From: Bisporella sp. PMI_857
Taxonomy: Eukaryota; Ascomycota; Leotiomycetes; Helotiales; Helotiaceae
Assembly (NCBI GenBank): GCA_021307315.1
Contig: JAJSPD010000017.1
Location: forward strand, 310,001-374,000
Direction: 5' to 3'
DNA length: 64,000 bases
Position 1 is the stretch's first letter. Each line of letters opens with the position of its first letter. Below, in pieces: positions 10,620-23,003 of this stretch. The notes below the pieces were generated by a model. It made no database searches and was not told the origin of the DNA. It saw only the letters and a list, made by a program, of their open reading frames with translations. The translations under genes were made by a program, and so were the position numbers.

Positions 10620-13071
10620 ATGGAGAAGCTTTCCCTCGCGGATGCAATAACTCATGTATGTCTTGTAACTTTACCAATCTGTCAGCATATTAACTCGACT
10701 TCAGGCCAAACCATCTGAAAAGCAAGAGAATATCGCTCCGCAAAGAGCATCTAATGACGCACCACCAAACTATTCTGTCACTGATCCCATCGCCGATGCC
10801 GATGATGCAGCCGCCGCCGAGATGAATGCTGCCTTTGCGAATCTCAGCATTCCTGATGTACCATCAGAGTTTCCAACTGTAGACCATTGCCTCGCGCATC
10901 TCAAGCTCCTCAATGCAATTCATTCCTTAAAAGAGGATGTCGGGTATACCGATGGCTTGTTTGGCTTGTGGGATTCACGTGTTGAGAAGTCCGCCCTCGA
11001 TGATCAAAAAAGAGACCAGGCTCTCGCAAAGACTCGAGAGAAGAGATGGGCTCTTTATGTTGCCAGAGCCGCAGAAAGATTTCAAGAGTGGTGGGTTAAG
11101 GTTCTCTGTCCAAGGGAGAACGGGAGAAGGATACAAACGAAAGAGTTAATAGATGAGAGCTTGGACCTCACCCAATTCACCATCAGGGGCAGAGTTCAGG
11201 TATGGACCACAGCGATGCTGCCTCCTCTTGGTATGTCCTCAACAAATCCTTTCTTTTCACTTGTCACTGCTAACATCTGTAGATGTTCTCATGGTCTGGC
11301 ATGCTTTTATGCTTAATCCTCGGAATTATCTCGAAGACTGTATCCGGTTCTCTCTGAAGAATTTGTGGGCGACCGGTATGCCCTGGCAGGCTGTTAATGC
11401 GGCCATCAATACAAATTTCAGCTATACTGTACCAGACGGTGGAATAGCGGACTTTATGGCTAAAACGGGCCACTGTTGGAACAATGCGGACGATCCACTC
11501 ACTAAATCTATCCACTGCCCACGATGCTCGCAGGCTTTAGAGATCCCTTGGACAACATGCTCAGAGGATAAGACAACCCATCTCTTACAGTAAGTAAGCC
11601 TACCTATTCATGTAGATCTGCCTAACATAGCATTAGGATCACCGAGCTAAACGGATCTGGATATGGAGATCGCGGTCTAGTACAAATTTGCTCTGGATGC
11701 GGTGGGCGGCTCGACCATGATCTTCTTCGAGTTGCCAAATTCAAGAAAGATACTGAAAACCTTCTCTCAAAAGATTGGCCTCTTGGGGGAACCATTTTAG
11801 ATCCTCGCACCGGTACTGCAGCGGCACCTACAAGAGCGGATTGGTTCCGATATCCCAACCTTTTTCCCAATCGGCTGATTAAAATGCAACTTAGGGGTCA
11901 GATACTTGACTTGATTGCCCCAGGATCAGTTAATAATCCCAGCATGAACGATGTCAGAGGACTCATTGAGCAAGCAATCTTAAACAGATCGGTCATCAAG
12001 AAGTTGAATAATTTAACTGTTCGCGACGCGGGCGTTCTGCAACGCGCAGAGCGTCTTTCCATCCGCAAGATGATGTCAAGATACTGGGAAAACACATCCA
12101 TTTTTGCCCTGGAACTTGGTGGTGCGGTTATCCGACAAAACATATTCGTCGATAAAATGCACAATCTGGACTGGCTACACAGCCCCGCCGCCCGGAATAC
12201 CATGGATCGACTCCTTGAAAAATACTCGCGTTTTATTACCATCATCGCTGAGAACCCAAAGTGCACAGCGGTGCCGACCCTAGATGTCGATCTCGCCTGG
12301 CATACCCATCAGCTATCCCCAGCCGCATATTACGGCTACACGATTCAACAATGTGACAAGTTCATCGACCACGATGATAAGATTGAAGAAGACGCCCTCT
12401 CAACAGCATTTGAATGGACATCCAAAATCTATGAGAAGATGTTCCAGCAAGTTTACTCTGAATGTACATGCTGGTACTGCGAAGCGATCCGCGTCAGGCA
12501 CTCTTCCAATACCGGCAAGATACTCGGGACATCCAAGCACGAAAAGGTCTCAAATGACTTTTACAGCTCTGGCGCCGCAAATCTCTGTCCGCCAAACAAC
12601 TCTGCCCATATCTCCTCCCACAACGCAGTGCACGCCAAGCAATCAGCCATTAAGGCAGCCACCTTTGAACGTCTGCGCAGGCGACGACAGATGGAGCTTG
12701 ATGACGCATACAAGAAAGCCTGCAAAAGAGCAGAGAAGAAAGGTCGCAAACCTCCGTCTAGAGATGAGTGTTATTATGGCGCTTGGGGTTATCCTTATAT
12801 GATGTATGGCCCGTATATGGCAATGCCAATGTATGGCGGTGCGTATTATGCTGGAGATCCTTGTACGATGAATACTGGCACTGGTATGCATGGTGCATGC
12901 GCGGTGGGGACGTGCTCTGGAGGTGTCGCCGCTGGTGGATGTGGTGGTCCCGGAGGTTGTGGAGGTGGTGGGTGTTCGAATGCTGCTTCTGGCGGCTGTG
13001 GTGGTGGTGGTTGTGGAGGCGGTGGTTGTGGTGGTGGCGGCGGCGGCTGTGGCGGCGGCGGCGGTTCATGA
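10620..13071 (+). CDS. Glycine-rich domain-containing protein (GRDP/DUF1399-like) with Gly/Cys tail
   Basis: A predicted cytosolic protein of 767 residues in four exons: 10620-10655, 10705-11230, 11283-11589 and 11637-13071. The introns of 49, 52 and 47 nt are all in phase. The first exon encodes only twelve residues. The middle has the repeated helical features of the GRDP/DUF1399 family, including VLMVWHAFMLNPRNY and DLAWHTHQLSPAAYYGY, whose WH(T/A)(H/F)xL core is diagnostic. A CxxC pair (HCPRCSQ) and a second one (ICSGCGG) suggest a zinc knuckle near 200-270. After a lysine/arginine-rich segment, the last ~60 residues are almost only Gly and Cys (GGCGGGGCGG-like repeats). Plant relatives act in stress and auxin responses; the fungal role is unknown. 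The tail may bind metal or RNA, which is inference. Confidence 0.85.
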
Positions 13072-13605
13072 TCGATGAAGAATTTGATGATTTATGAGAG
13101 GCGATACCATGTATTTCGTCTCACGCGATTGTTTTTCCCAGGAGTGTTTTCATTTAAGGCAGCCGGTCATATTTTATTTTATCAGACTTGACCTCATCAT
13201 AGTTTCATTGCATTTTGATATTCATCCGCATTTTATTCAGTGAGACAATAGCCTTAGTATGTCCACGAATATGACCCATTCTTTACCCTAACCAGATCCC
13301 CAGAGACGTAATGTTATACTTCGAGACCTGGCCATAAGTCTCCACCTACCTAAATCCACTTTAGAATCAACTAAGAAGGTTACTTCGAGAAGCGACCCGC
13401 ATCCTAACATCCTCAGAGGGGACCTCCTAAACCACATTACCAACTTGTCATCTTCAGTGGAGCTCAGGCTTCCACCAGAAATTCGCATCTCGGCGCCACG
13501 AAAGGAGCCGCTTTCAGCTCTAACACGGGCCCGTCTTGTGACGAGATCGACCATTCGATTCCTTGATTATAGCCAGCGAGCATAGCGAACGATACATAGA
13601 GGAAA

Positions 13606-14300
13606 TTTGTTGCGCGTCTGAAAAGCTATCAGGTTAGCAGGACGGTTTCTGGGTGGATATGCTATGGCGTGGCTTCTCGAGAATGATGGCAGCTGCAGAT
13701 CATTCAATTGGGCGAAAGGAGGCGTTTATACGCGGATTCGGTAGGTCCGTCGCGGCCTATGTGTTATTAGAATATCCGATGACAGCACGTAGAGATGTGA
13801 GATAAGACGATTGTCGCACGCCTGCGAACCAATGGCGATTGAGGTAGCTCGGGTGCATTTCTCTAGAGGTAGAGAGTTTCGAAGAACTGTTAGCGTGATT
13901 GACACTAAGGATGCAATATCTTTGTTGCGCGTCTGCAAAATTATCAGGATTCAATAAGGTGTTTTGGTGGATCTTTGAGTTATTGGGATGTAGATTTGTT
14001 GCACGTCTGTAATTATTTGTAGGTGTTTTGGCGGATCTGTCATTCCATGGAGAAGGCGAACTATTAGGTGCTTATAAGGCTAAATAGATTACAGGAAACC
14101 AATTAAAAGGCAGATACGGGCATGATGTGTTTTTGTTGCGTGTCTGAAAACCTATCAGAATTCGAGTAGGTGTTTTGGTGGGGACTGCAGCTTAAGGATA
14201 GCTCTGTCACGAACCTATAAGACTAAGAGGTTTTGCAGAGGCCAATGAGCGCGTGTAAAAACGAGAAGAGGATGGTTTTGTTGCATGTCAGTGAGATTGC
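13606..14300 (+). repeat. Degenerate interspersed short repeat, about five copies
   Basis: A roughly 50-bp motif recurs at 13606-13658, 13921-13972, 13995-14040, 14132-14183 and (partial) 14276-14300. Each copy starts TTTGTTGC(G/A)(C/T)GTCTG. The first, second and fourth continue with a run of A and TATCAG, and the second to fourth end in a GTGTTTTGG(T/C)GG block. Spacing between starts is irregular (about 315, 74, 137 and 144 bp), so it is not a simple satellite or a CRISPR. All copies share one orientation. The sequence between copies is unrelated at first sight. Confidence 0.65.
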
Positions 14301-14788
14301 AGATCAGCGATTAGTCGCTGCTGAGCGAGCTATGTGGGTTTATAATACCTGGTGCTTGGTAGAATCTATAGAGACCATAAGCCAATTACGTCTATTGTAG
14401 CTTTTGGTTTGCACTGAACGGGTTACAAAGACACATTATCTCTTAGAGAGTACTGGGGAATGGTCGATCAAGATGAGGCGATTTGATAAGTCTCATCCTG
14501 CAGATCCGCGCCGGTTTGCTTACCACTTCCCCAACAAACTTTATTTTCACTTCGACTAACTATATGTTTGCAAGAGCAGGAAAGTCATTTTCTACTTGTG
14601 GACGAACCCATGACACTTCACTCATCTCAAATATCCATATTATCGAAATTTCATAAGGGACACCCTTAGTAAGGCAGGGAAAATACTCGCGGGTACCACT
14701 TCAAATTCAGTGATCCCAATGGAGCTGGGAGAAAACACGGAAAGAGTTAAGGAGTAGGCGGGTGATATAGGCGGAAACACTGAAGGAC

Positions 14789-15196
14789 TTGCCTTTCCGA
14801 AACCTCCCAGGAGAGATCTTGGATCATACAGTACCTGCCATGTTTTTCACCAGCGTCGCTCTCGCTCACTTACTACGAGATGCAGTTTCGGATTGGAACG
14901 AAACACATCCACAATTACGAACATCATCTCATTGGTGGTTTTGGCCTGATAAATATGAGAATCGGGAGCTCTTTCTGATGGGCCCGGAGATAAATCTGCT
15001 AGATCATATCTTTTGCTTCTTGTGGAAGAAGCTTCATTTGATCTCAGAGCTGCGAAGTCGCTTGGATGGTGACGAATTGTCTCGTTGGTCCTGTGGCACG
15101 GGCATAAATTGCTCTCTCACGGCCACTGTGATATACAGTGGCGAGAAAAGGTGTATCTCTGGAAGATATGGAGCCAAAACATTGCAAGAAGGTTAG
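14789..15196 (+). CDS. Possible short hypothetical protein
   Basis: An open frame of up to 135 codons; the first ATG is near 14840 (MFFTSVALAHLLRD). It is rich in tryptophan and leucine (SHWWFWPDKYENRELF). I recognise no family and see no intron. It could be a lineage-specific gene, a relic, or chance. It is the best open frame in the 2.9 kb between the glycine-rich-domain gene and the transporter. Confidence 0.2.
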   Translation: MPFRNLPGEILDHTVPAMFFTSVALAHLLRDAVSDWNETHPQLRTSSHWWFWPDKYENRELFLMGPEINLLDHIFCFLWKKLHLISELRSRLDGDELSRWSCGTGINCSLTATVIYSGEKRCISGRYGAKTLQEG

Positions 15197-15861
15197 AGAG
15201 CATGCTGCTCTTCAGGTGGCAGGGATAATAAGCAGTACTTAGGTGTAGATGTCACTCCGAAAACTAGAACCCAAAACTAGTTCTTGCTGGAAAACAAAAT
15301 ATTAAACTTTTAGCCAAAGTAATATCACCCTAGGCTTCCTAAATCGCGAATTTGCCACTTGGTGATGCGTGAGGGCAGTGCGGGTTAAGGTATGAGAGGT
15401 AATGTTTAATTAGCGAGAATCATAATTGACATTGCGATCCAAGGTAACTTCTCCGTACAAGATTGGCCAATGATGACAGAGGATAGACTGGAGTTTGGAC
15501 TAGAGTATGACAGGAAGGATATTGACTTAAAGGGGTGAGTTGATGTATGTCCCGTCGTCAGATATGAAGCGAGGTGAGGCATTGGCGAATGAAGCTTTTT
15601 GCTCCCGTGCGCCTTTCCCCAGATTCCGGACCCGAGCAACGCCCGAGCCTCGTACTCATCCATGCAACATTAAGTAAGATTTTGTTCTTTTTTCAATTCT
15701 AGATCTAGCGGCTCCCACATATTGATGTCATAATTGGCTCAATCGAATTTTGAAAGTGGGCGCTCGACCGCCTCCAACACCCCAAAGAAAAAGCGTACAG
15801 TGGGTACGGCTATAGGAGCCGGCATGGAGGAATATGACTCCTACGGATGGCTCTCCACCAT

Positions 15862-15876
15862 TAAAATAAATAGAGC
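15862..15876 (+). promoter_or_regulatory. TATA-like element before the MFS gene
   Basis: The A/T stretch TTAAAATAAATAGAG lies about 75 bp before the start codon at 15948 and after GC-richer sequence, a usual distance for a fungal TATA-like box. No experimental support. Confidence 0.25.
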
Positions 15877-15947
15877 AAGAGAGCAGATCTTATTCTAGGA
15901 GTGACGGTTGATTTGGCGGTAGGTTTTCACAGGACAGCGATCTAGAT

Positions 15948-17856
15948 ATGGAAAAAGATATTGAGCGCGAAGCTGTGGCCGTGCCCGGAGTGGCTGGTGA
16001 TGCTGATTCTCATAAGACCAACCAAGACCAAGAAAACATTGTCACTGACAACATTCTATCAGACTCTCCAGGGTCCACGGCAATCAATGAAGATGGCTCT
16101 GCGACCAGCCATGAAGGTGCGCCTGTCCATAATGGGGCCAAACCAACCGAACCAGAAGCATCGCGCACCCGATTGCAAACCACCATAATCATGGCCTCCC
16201 TTTGCTGCTCTGTCTTTCTCGCCGCCTTAGATGTGAGCATCATCACAACTGCTTTGCCCACTATCAGCCAGCACTTCGGTTCGAGCGCGGGGTACACCTG
16301 GATTGGCTCTGCGTATCTGCTCGCAAATGCTGCATCAACACCTTCGTGGGGCAAGTTTTCAGACATATGGGGACGGAAGCCGATTTTGCTTTGCGCCTCG
16401 ATGATATTCTTCATCGGAAGTCTGCTGGCAGGAGTGAGTGTCTCTATTGGCATGCTGATCGTTGCCCGTGCGATTCAAGGTATCGGTGGTGGAGGACTGA
16501 TCATCCTGGTCAACATCTGCATCGGCGACTTATTCTCCATGCGGAATCGCGGGCAATATTATGGAATGGTTGGAATGGTATGGGCACTCGCAAGCTCAGT
16601 TGGCCCTGTATTCGGAGGGCTTTTCACTGAAAAAGTCTCCTGGCGATGGTGTTTCTACATTAATTGTAAGTGTATCCATCCTGCTTTGCAACGTAAGCTG
16701 ACGTTTGGTAGTACCAATAACGGGTACTGTAACTGTGGTACTATACTTCTTTCTCCATTTAGACAATCCCCGGACACCTGTTTGGGACGGGCTTAAAGCA
16801 GTCGATTGGATTGGTAGTTTTACGATTGTTGGCGGAACACTCATGTTCCTTTTGGGGCTCGAATTTGGCGGTGTAACCTATCCATGGGACTCTGTGACTG
16901 TAATCTGCCTTATTGTTTTTGGCATTTTGGTCGCCGGCCTATTCATTCTCAACGAGTGGAAGTTTGCACGCTATCCCATCATGCCAATACGACTCTTTAA
17001 CAACAGCTCCAGTATCGCAGCTTTTGGGGTGTGTTTCTGCCATGGTTTCATATTCATTGCTGGGAGTTATTATCTACCACTCTACTTCCAGGCTGTTATT
17101 GGTGCAACGCCGCTACTGTCTGGTGTCTATCTCATCCCGTTCGCCCTAACCCTGTCTCTAGTCTCAGGTGGAACAGGAATCTTCATCAAGAAAACAGGAA
17201 ATTATTTACCGCCAATCAGGTTTGGTATGACCGTGTTGGCGCTCGGCATGGGGCTGCTGATAAATCTGGGACCAACAGCCAACTGGGCCAAAATAATCTG
17301 CTATCAGGTCGTGGCAGGCATTGGAGTAGGACCAAACTTTCAATCTCCACTCCTTGCCATCCAGAGCCGCATCGCTCCCTCAGATATAGCAACCGCCACA
17401 GGAACATTTGGTTTCATTCGCAACCTCTCCACCTCCATATCGGTCGTGATCGGCAGCGTCGTATTCCAAAACGAAATGAATAAAAAACGTGGTAGGCTGA
17501 TTGCAGCACTGGGTCCTGAAGCCGCAAGTCGTCTCTCAGGAGGTGCTGCAGGCTCAAATATTGAATTCGCGGATCAGCTGCCACCGGAGCAGAGAGCTGT
17601 TGCAAGAACCGCGTTCAATGAGTCGCTGCAAAGGATGTGGATCGTGTATGTGGCATTTGCTGGACTCGGAATACTAGTGAGCTTGTTCGTGAGGAGGAAT
17701 GTGCTCAGCCGGGAGCATCAAGTTACAAAAACTGGACTGCAAGCTGAGGAGGCGAGGAGGATGGCGATAAAAGAGGAGAAAAAACAAGCACGGATTAATA
17801 GGGAGGCAAGACAAAGTCAAGATGCCGGAGAGCTTGTTAACAAAGAAGAAGTTTGA
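15948..17856 (+). CDS. MFS transporter, DHA2 family (14 TM drug:H+ antiporter type)
   Basis: A plasma-membrane efflux pump of the major facilitator superfamily. Two exons, 15948-16665 and 16712-17856, with a 46-nt intron, give 620 residues. A polar cytosolic N-terminus of about 85 residues precedes the first helix (IIMASLCCSVFLAALDVSIITTALPTI). That helix carries the LDxSIITTALP signature seen in DHA2 pumps. Motif A appears as GKFSDIWGRKP, followed by ARAIQGIGGGG and the antiporter motif C region (ALASSVGPVFGG). The second exon adds the remaining helices, to about 14 in all, and a basic C-terminal tail. Relatives export toxins, antifungals or secondary metabolites. No biosynthetic genes are next to it, so the substrate is open. 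Confidence 0.9.
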
Positions 17857-19123
17857 AATTTGTCTGCATAGAAACGCGTTTGGTATATATGGCATACAGG
17901 AAATTATGCAACTGCATATAGTCTATTGATTGGCGTTTGGAGCATGCTCTTCAATAGTATTGTATATACAATAAGTATTCCACTTAGTCATTAGTACATA
18001 AATAAAAAAGCATAAGCATGGGTAGGGCATCTAAGTGCAGCACCCTTCCAGTATTCTTAGTATGATATTTGTTTGAGCTTTCTGCTCTTTTTCATCTTCT
18101 AAAGCAACAGCCAATTAGTACGCTCGCGGGCCTGGTTTGATTTGGTTGATCAAAGCCTATTAGGTCAGCAGACTTGTAGTTGTTGGGATATCAATATTAA
18201 GCTTTCTGTGATTTTCCCTAGTCTTTCTCGTTTATTGCAAAATTACAGCAGATCTTGATGCTTTTTGTTTACTTGTTTCGCATTGGATGTGACGCAAGCC
18301 AGGCTAGGTGTCGGTGCTTTCAATTTGCTTCGCCGTTGCGCCATCACTGCTATTCGTGACATGGTTTTAGAACGCCAGAGACGCCTTTCGCTAGTTGTAG
18401 TATTTCATCTAGTCGCATAAATGCGTCATGAGGCTCGCAATGATGTACTTTTGCTTCTCGCCCGGCTGCAACGTTGGTAAGGTGACGCATCTACCTTTTT
18501 GGATGAGCTTCTTTTCGTGTCTTAGCATTGGTATTCGTTAGAAGGGTGGGTACTTGGGCTTAAGGTTAGTTTCAGGTAGGAGGAATGTGCAAGGCTTTAC
18601 GTGACGATCGGTAGCACTTGATTTGAATCAAGCTTAGAGCGCACGTAAATGCTGATATTGCTGCCCTAGTTAACAAGTTAACAAAAGTTGCGGCGAGTAT
18701 CCTTTTGATGATAACGATATTCTTGCGTCGAAGATCGCTGTGCGTGAAAACAGGTGGATAGCCGTGAAGAACCGTAGGAAATGCGACTCAACAGAATCCG
18801 CTTTCGCTGGAGATAAATCGTATTATCTGAACTTGCGAAGCGTATCTTCGTTGCGTACACCCTCCTTTTCAAAGTAACCATCCAGAGGTGCACATACATC
18901 ATCGGCAGCCCAAGGAATGTAGTCTAATGGCTCTCACCTCCCTATACTGCCATAATATCCTGGAGACAGGATAAATCGGCTCTGGTTCAGATGCCCCCGA
19001 GGCTGTGTAAATATGCAATCCCTTTGCTGCCTACTCAATAACCACAACTCCAAATAAAAACCCCCCAAAGTGCTACACTCGATATATTCCATCACAATGT
19101 AGTTGGACTCTGTTCTGTTCCTA
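17857..19123. other. Intergenic, no supported gene
   Basis: No gene is seen between the MFS transporter and the APH-family pseudogene. The open frame at 18678-18902 (minus) has no recognisable features. Confidence 0.45.
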
Positions 19124-20272
19124 TTATCCCGCGCTCAAATCTAATTGCTCCTTCCCCAGCATCTCACCCACCACCTGGCGCAACCTCTCCCTAACCGCCT
19201 TATCATCCAGATCATCAATCAACATCCTTTGCTTCCCCTCTTCCATCTTCCTCTCCACAAACGCCTCCATCGCATTTCTTTCCTTGTCACTTAGCAGATG
19301 TACTCGAGTCTTCCAGAGACTCTGTTCAGTTACGTGCTTCTGTTCAGTAAGGCCCTCCTGTCGAGCCGAATCCTGCTGAGTCAGGTCCTTCCTGCTACCG
19401 AAAAGTCGATGATCCAAATATTTCCAGAATATAGTATCGAAAGCCCAGCTTTTTCGAGCGGCGTAGTTGAGCCAGAATCGGCCCGTCTCCCAGCTTTCAG
19501 ACACATTCTATTTGACGACATCTCTGACTTCTCCTCGGACTTCTCGTTCTCGGCATTCCCCATCGCCCGCAGCCAGACCTTCAGGCGTGCTTCATAGATC
19601 TTAACCCAATCATCAATATCCATCTCCTACCACTCGGGGACATTCAGCAACAACCACCAAGGCGGGTCAAGAGCGAATTGCGTAGGGGCAGTGTATGCAA
19701 ACTCCCAATCAATAATAGCAACTATATCGTCTTTTTCATTCAGGAGAATATTGCTCGGCCGAAAGTCATCGCACCAAATTCTAAAGCAGCCTACCCCGCT
19801 AGGAGCGGAGGATAACGTCGTGATATGACCCTTGGCTTGAGATTGAGCTGACCAGTCATCCTCTACGAATCTGAAAGTCGATGGTTGGCCCAATATCAGA
19901 ATCTGAACCGGAATCCTGACTTGATACCCCGTGGAACAGTACCCGGGGAACTGGGATCTGGGTATTTTGTGCAACAAAACTTGCTGTTGCAGCTTCTGCA
20001 AGAGTCTTTTCGTCCAGGAACAGGACCATGTTAGGTTAGGGGAGTCGAAGAAGAAAATGATCGTCAACCTCTTCAATTCTCATCTTATAAAGGTTGTTGT
20101 ATCCTCCGATGTGAAGCGGCTTGACCCAAGTTGCGGCTTTCCCAAATTTCTTGGACACAAATAATTCCATCTTACGGAGCGTCGAAAGGGTTCGATAATA
20201 CTTCTGTGACTCCTCCCAAGCCAAATCGTTTCTATCCCAGGCCATATAGTCGAAATCCGCCCGATCGCCCAT
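19124..20272 (-). pseudogene. Broken APH-family phosphotransferase (kinase-fold) gene
   Basis: The sequence still shows the fungal aminoglycoside-phosphotransferase-like family, but it cannot encode a full protein. It begins at 20272 (MGDRADFDYMAW) and reaches the N-lobe motif LHIGGYNNLYKM. An in-frame TAA at 20036-20038 interrupts this before a stretch reading DEKTLAEAATASFVAQN in the same frame. The frame then shifts, and about 120 residues expected before the catalytic loop are missing. The loop itself survives as RIWCDDFRPSNILLNE, followed by IIDWEFAYTAP. A TAG at 19627-19629 replaces a residue after LLLNVPEW, and a last frameshift near 19515-19530 separates the C-terminal part (SESWETGRFWLNYAARKSWAFD). 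At least two stops, two frameshifts and one deletion make this a pseudogene. Confidence 0.8.
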
Positions 20273-21698
20273 TGTAGCTATATGAAAGATGCGTTTAAGA
20301 AGTTTCACAATTGATAATTTGTTGCTGAGGCAAAAATTGAAAAGGATAACGACCCTTCGAGGCACCTGCCTACCTCACTCAGTCATTTATAGAAGCTGGT
20401 CTCACAGTTTTGGTGGCTAATGGTCCATCACTCCATTATACGAGGTTGGCTTTAACTGGCGGTAGCTTTTATATGCAGGTCCAGGGGGAACTGCTCAAGA
20501 AATAGCGGGTCTTGCAAGCAAAGCAGTACTTATTCTGAAAATTATACAGTATCCTTGAAGTATATGCACAAAAACTGCCAATAAAGGGCTCCTCCAATAG
20601 GAGCCTAATCGAGATCCCGTGATAATTCTCCCCCCACGTATTCCATACTTTGTAAAACACTTGAATCATTCTCCAACAAGACATATAAAAATCTTGTTGT
20701 CGTCACAAGTGCCTAGATGCCTATTGGGCCTCGAATACCCGAATCTAGAAAGACAACGGAAACCGGAAGGTGTTAGCCAAGTACGCGTTTCTTAGATAGA
20801 ATATTCAATTTGAAATTCACTTTTTCACGATGTTGCACAATTCCCCAGTGCGCTGAAATTACAATAGCCTTCTGCCTCAACTTTCTGTGTTCCGAATGTC
20901 GCCTCAAAAGCTCTCGAGTGTTCTTTGCTACTGTAAATAGCATTGATAGTGTTTTAGAACACCTCCCTGCTCAAGTTCCGGTCTGAAGATATGAGATAGA
21001 TGGACTGCACGTCCTTCTCGAGGTGCATCTTAACCTCACACAATGCCAAACAAGTTCTTCAGTTATCAGCACAGCAGCCCTACATAGTGAGCAACCGGCT
21101 GCTACTCCTGGTTGCCGTTCATCGAGTTTGTTCTTGTTGAGAGGATGGGAAGCTGGACGCAGTTGTGGCCCTTTTTTAATTATTTTTATTTTTATTTTAT
21201 TTTGGGAAAGGACACCTTTGAGAGTTGGGCATTTTGTCACCTCTATCTCTATTGCATCATGTTGCTGAATCTGAGATAGCCTCAAATGAAGCTATGTAGC
21301 GCATGGATATCAGCTTGTGCTTTATAACAATGGGCTTAGTCATCGAATTAATGACCCTCCCAAGTGCCTGTTGCGCACCTGAAGCTTCGCTTACTCTCCA
21401 AATCCTCAATCAATTTGTATGCACAGAAGCACTTAATTAGAATACATGCACGAATATGTTAATCATGGAGACACATGAGATTTCCGGCCTTGAAACCCCC
21501 TTTCCCTTGTCTCTATCGTTTTAATATTCTATGGCTGAAGCTAAAATATGTTCTTACAAATCAGTCAGACTATGACATAGGTGTCACGAGTGGCTTGCAT
21601 CTTAAAAGATGAATAAGCTCGTACATGATATAAAAATTCGCGGAATGAAGCCAAAATAATCCGAATATGTTCTTGAATATCATCAGAACTTACAGACC
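20273..21698. other. Intergenic, no supported gene
   Basis: No gene is seen. The frames at 20971-21285 overlap one another on opposite strands and look like chance. The last few hundred bases before 21699 should contain the promoter of the dehydrogenase gene. Confidence 0.45.
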
Positions 21699-23003
21699 AT
21701 GGAGTTGCCAAAACTTATGAAAGAAGTGATCGTTCACCCTACAAGAGGTGATGCTCTAGAGCTCTGGACTGAGATCCATGAAGTGCCTCTCCCTCGGCCA
21801 AGTAAGGATGAAGTTGTTATTAAGGTGGCTGCTGCCGGGTCGAACGTAAAAGGTATTTTACCTCTCTACAGGCAAGAAAATCCCAAAAATTATCGCTGAT
21901 CCCGTATAGACTGGCTGCATATCACCAATCTAAAGATCTCCATGAATTCCGGTGATGATGTCGCAGGCATCGTTCATGAAGTTGGTGACAACGTTACAAA
22001 GTTTCGTGTTGGTGATCAAGTTGCAGCTTTCCATCCTATGATGACTCCCGGTGGAGCTTATGTGAGTGCTAATTCGAGGAGCATGATCCGTTTCAACAAT
22101 GAATGTCTTCATAAGTATAAGGGCTCGAACATTAATTCTAGCGAATAGTTGCAAAAATACAAGCTGACATCGATCTAGGCCGAATACGCTCTCGCACCGC
22201 AACATACTACCTTCAAGATACCTTCCTCCGTATCTTTCGAGAGCGCGGCAACAATGCCTCTAATCCTCACCACAGCAGCCCTCACGCTCTTTCGCCGCCA
22301 GCACCTGCCTCCACCATGGGCACCACGTCCCTCTTCTTCCGCACCCCTCCCGCTCATAATCTACGGCGCATCCTCCGCTCTCGGCGCATTCGCCATCAAG
22401 CTCGCGAGAGCGGCAAACATCCACCCGATCATCGCCATCGCGGGCTCTAGCTCCGCTTACATCTCCTCGCTGCTTGCTGCCGAGAAGGGCGACGCATTGA
22501 TAGACTATCGCGACGGACCCGAGGCAACGAAAGAGCTTGTTAGTACGGCCTTGGGCCAGCTGGAGTGTTTCCATGCCCTTGATGCTATCAGCGCAAACCA
22601 GACCTGGATCCCGATATCTCAGATGCTCGCGTCATCTACGAATGAGCAACCTTCATATCTCTCGGTTGTCTCGGGTGCGAATAGGTATGATGAGTCTGAG
22701 ATCCAGGACGGGGTTCAGATCGTGTATACGTTTGTTGGTACGGTGCATTCGGGAGCTTACAAGCCGGGCATGCCGAAGATGCCTAAAGATGTAGAGGAAG
22801 TTAGGGGAGACCCGGAGTGGGCCGAGAAATTCTTCGATTTTATTGCTAAATGGGTGTCGGGATCGGAGAGCAGCCCGACATTGGAAGGCCATCCTTTTGA
22901 AATAATTGAAGGAGGTCTCCGTGGTGTAGAGGTAGGATTAAGGAAGCTAAAAGCAGGTCAGGCAAAAGGTGTAAAGTTTGTTTACTGTATGAACGAGCAA
23001 TAA
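21699..23003 (+). CDS. MDR-family zinc-type alcohol dehydrogenase / enoyl reductase-like protein
   Basis: An NAD(P)-dependent oxidoreductase of the medium-chain family, 376 residues. Three exons, 21699-21852, 21910-22061 and 22179-23003, have in-phase introns of 57 and 117 nt. The N-terminal GroES-like half has EVVIKVAAAGSNVKDW, the DVAGIVHEVGDNVTKFRVGDQVAAF block typical of trans-acting enoyl reductases and quinone reductases, and GGAYAEYALAPQ. The cofactor half shows IIYGASSALGAFAIKLAR, a Rossmann glycine motif, then LIDYRD. The structural-zinc cysteines are missing, as in the non-zinc enoyl reductase/quinone reductase branch. Such proteins reduce enoyl groups or quinones, sometimes in polyketide routes, but no polyketide synthase is near. 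The substrate is unknown. Confidence 0.85.

Noticed and set aside
16010..16453. 147-codon minus-strand frame
   Set aside because: Antisense to the MFS transporter's first exon.
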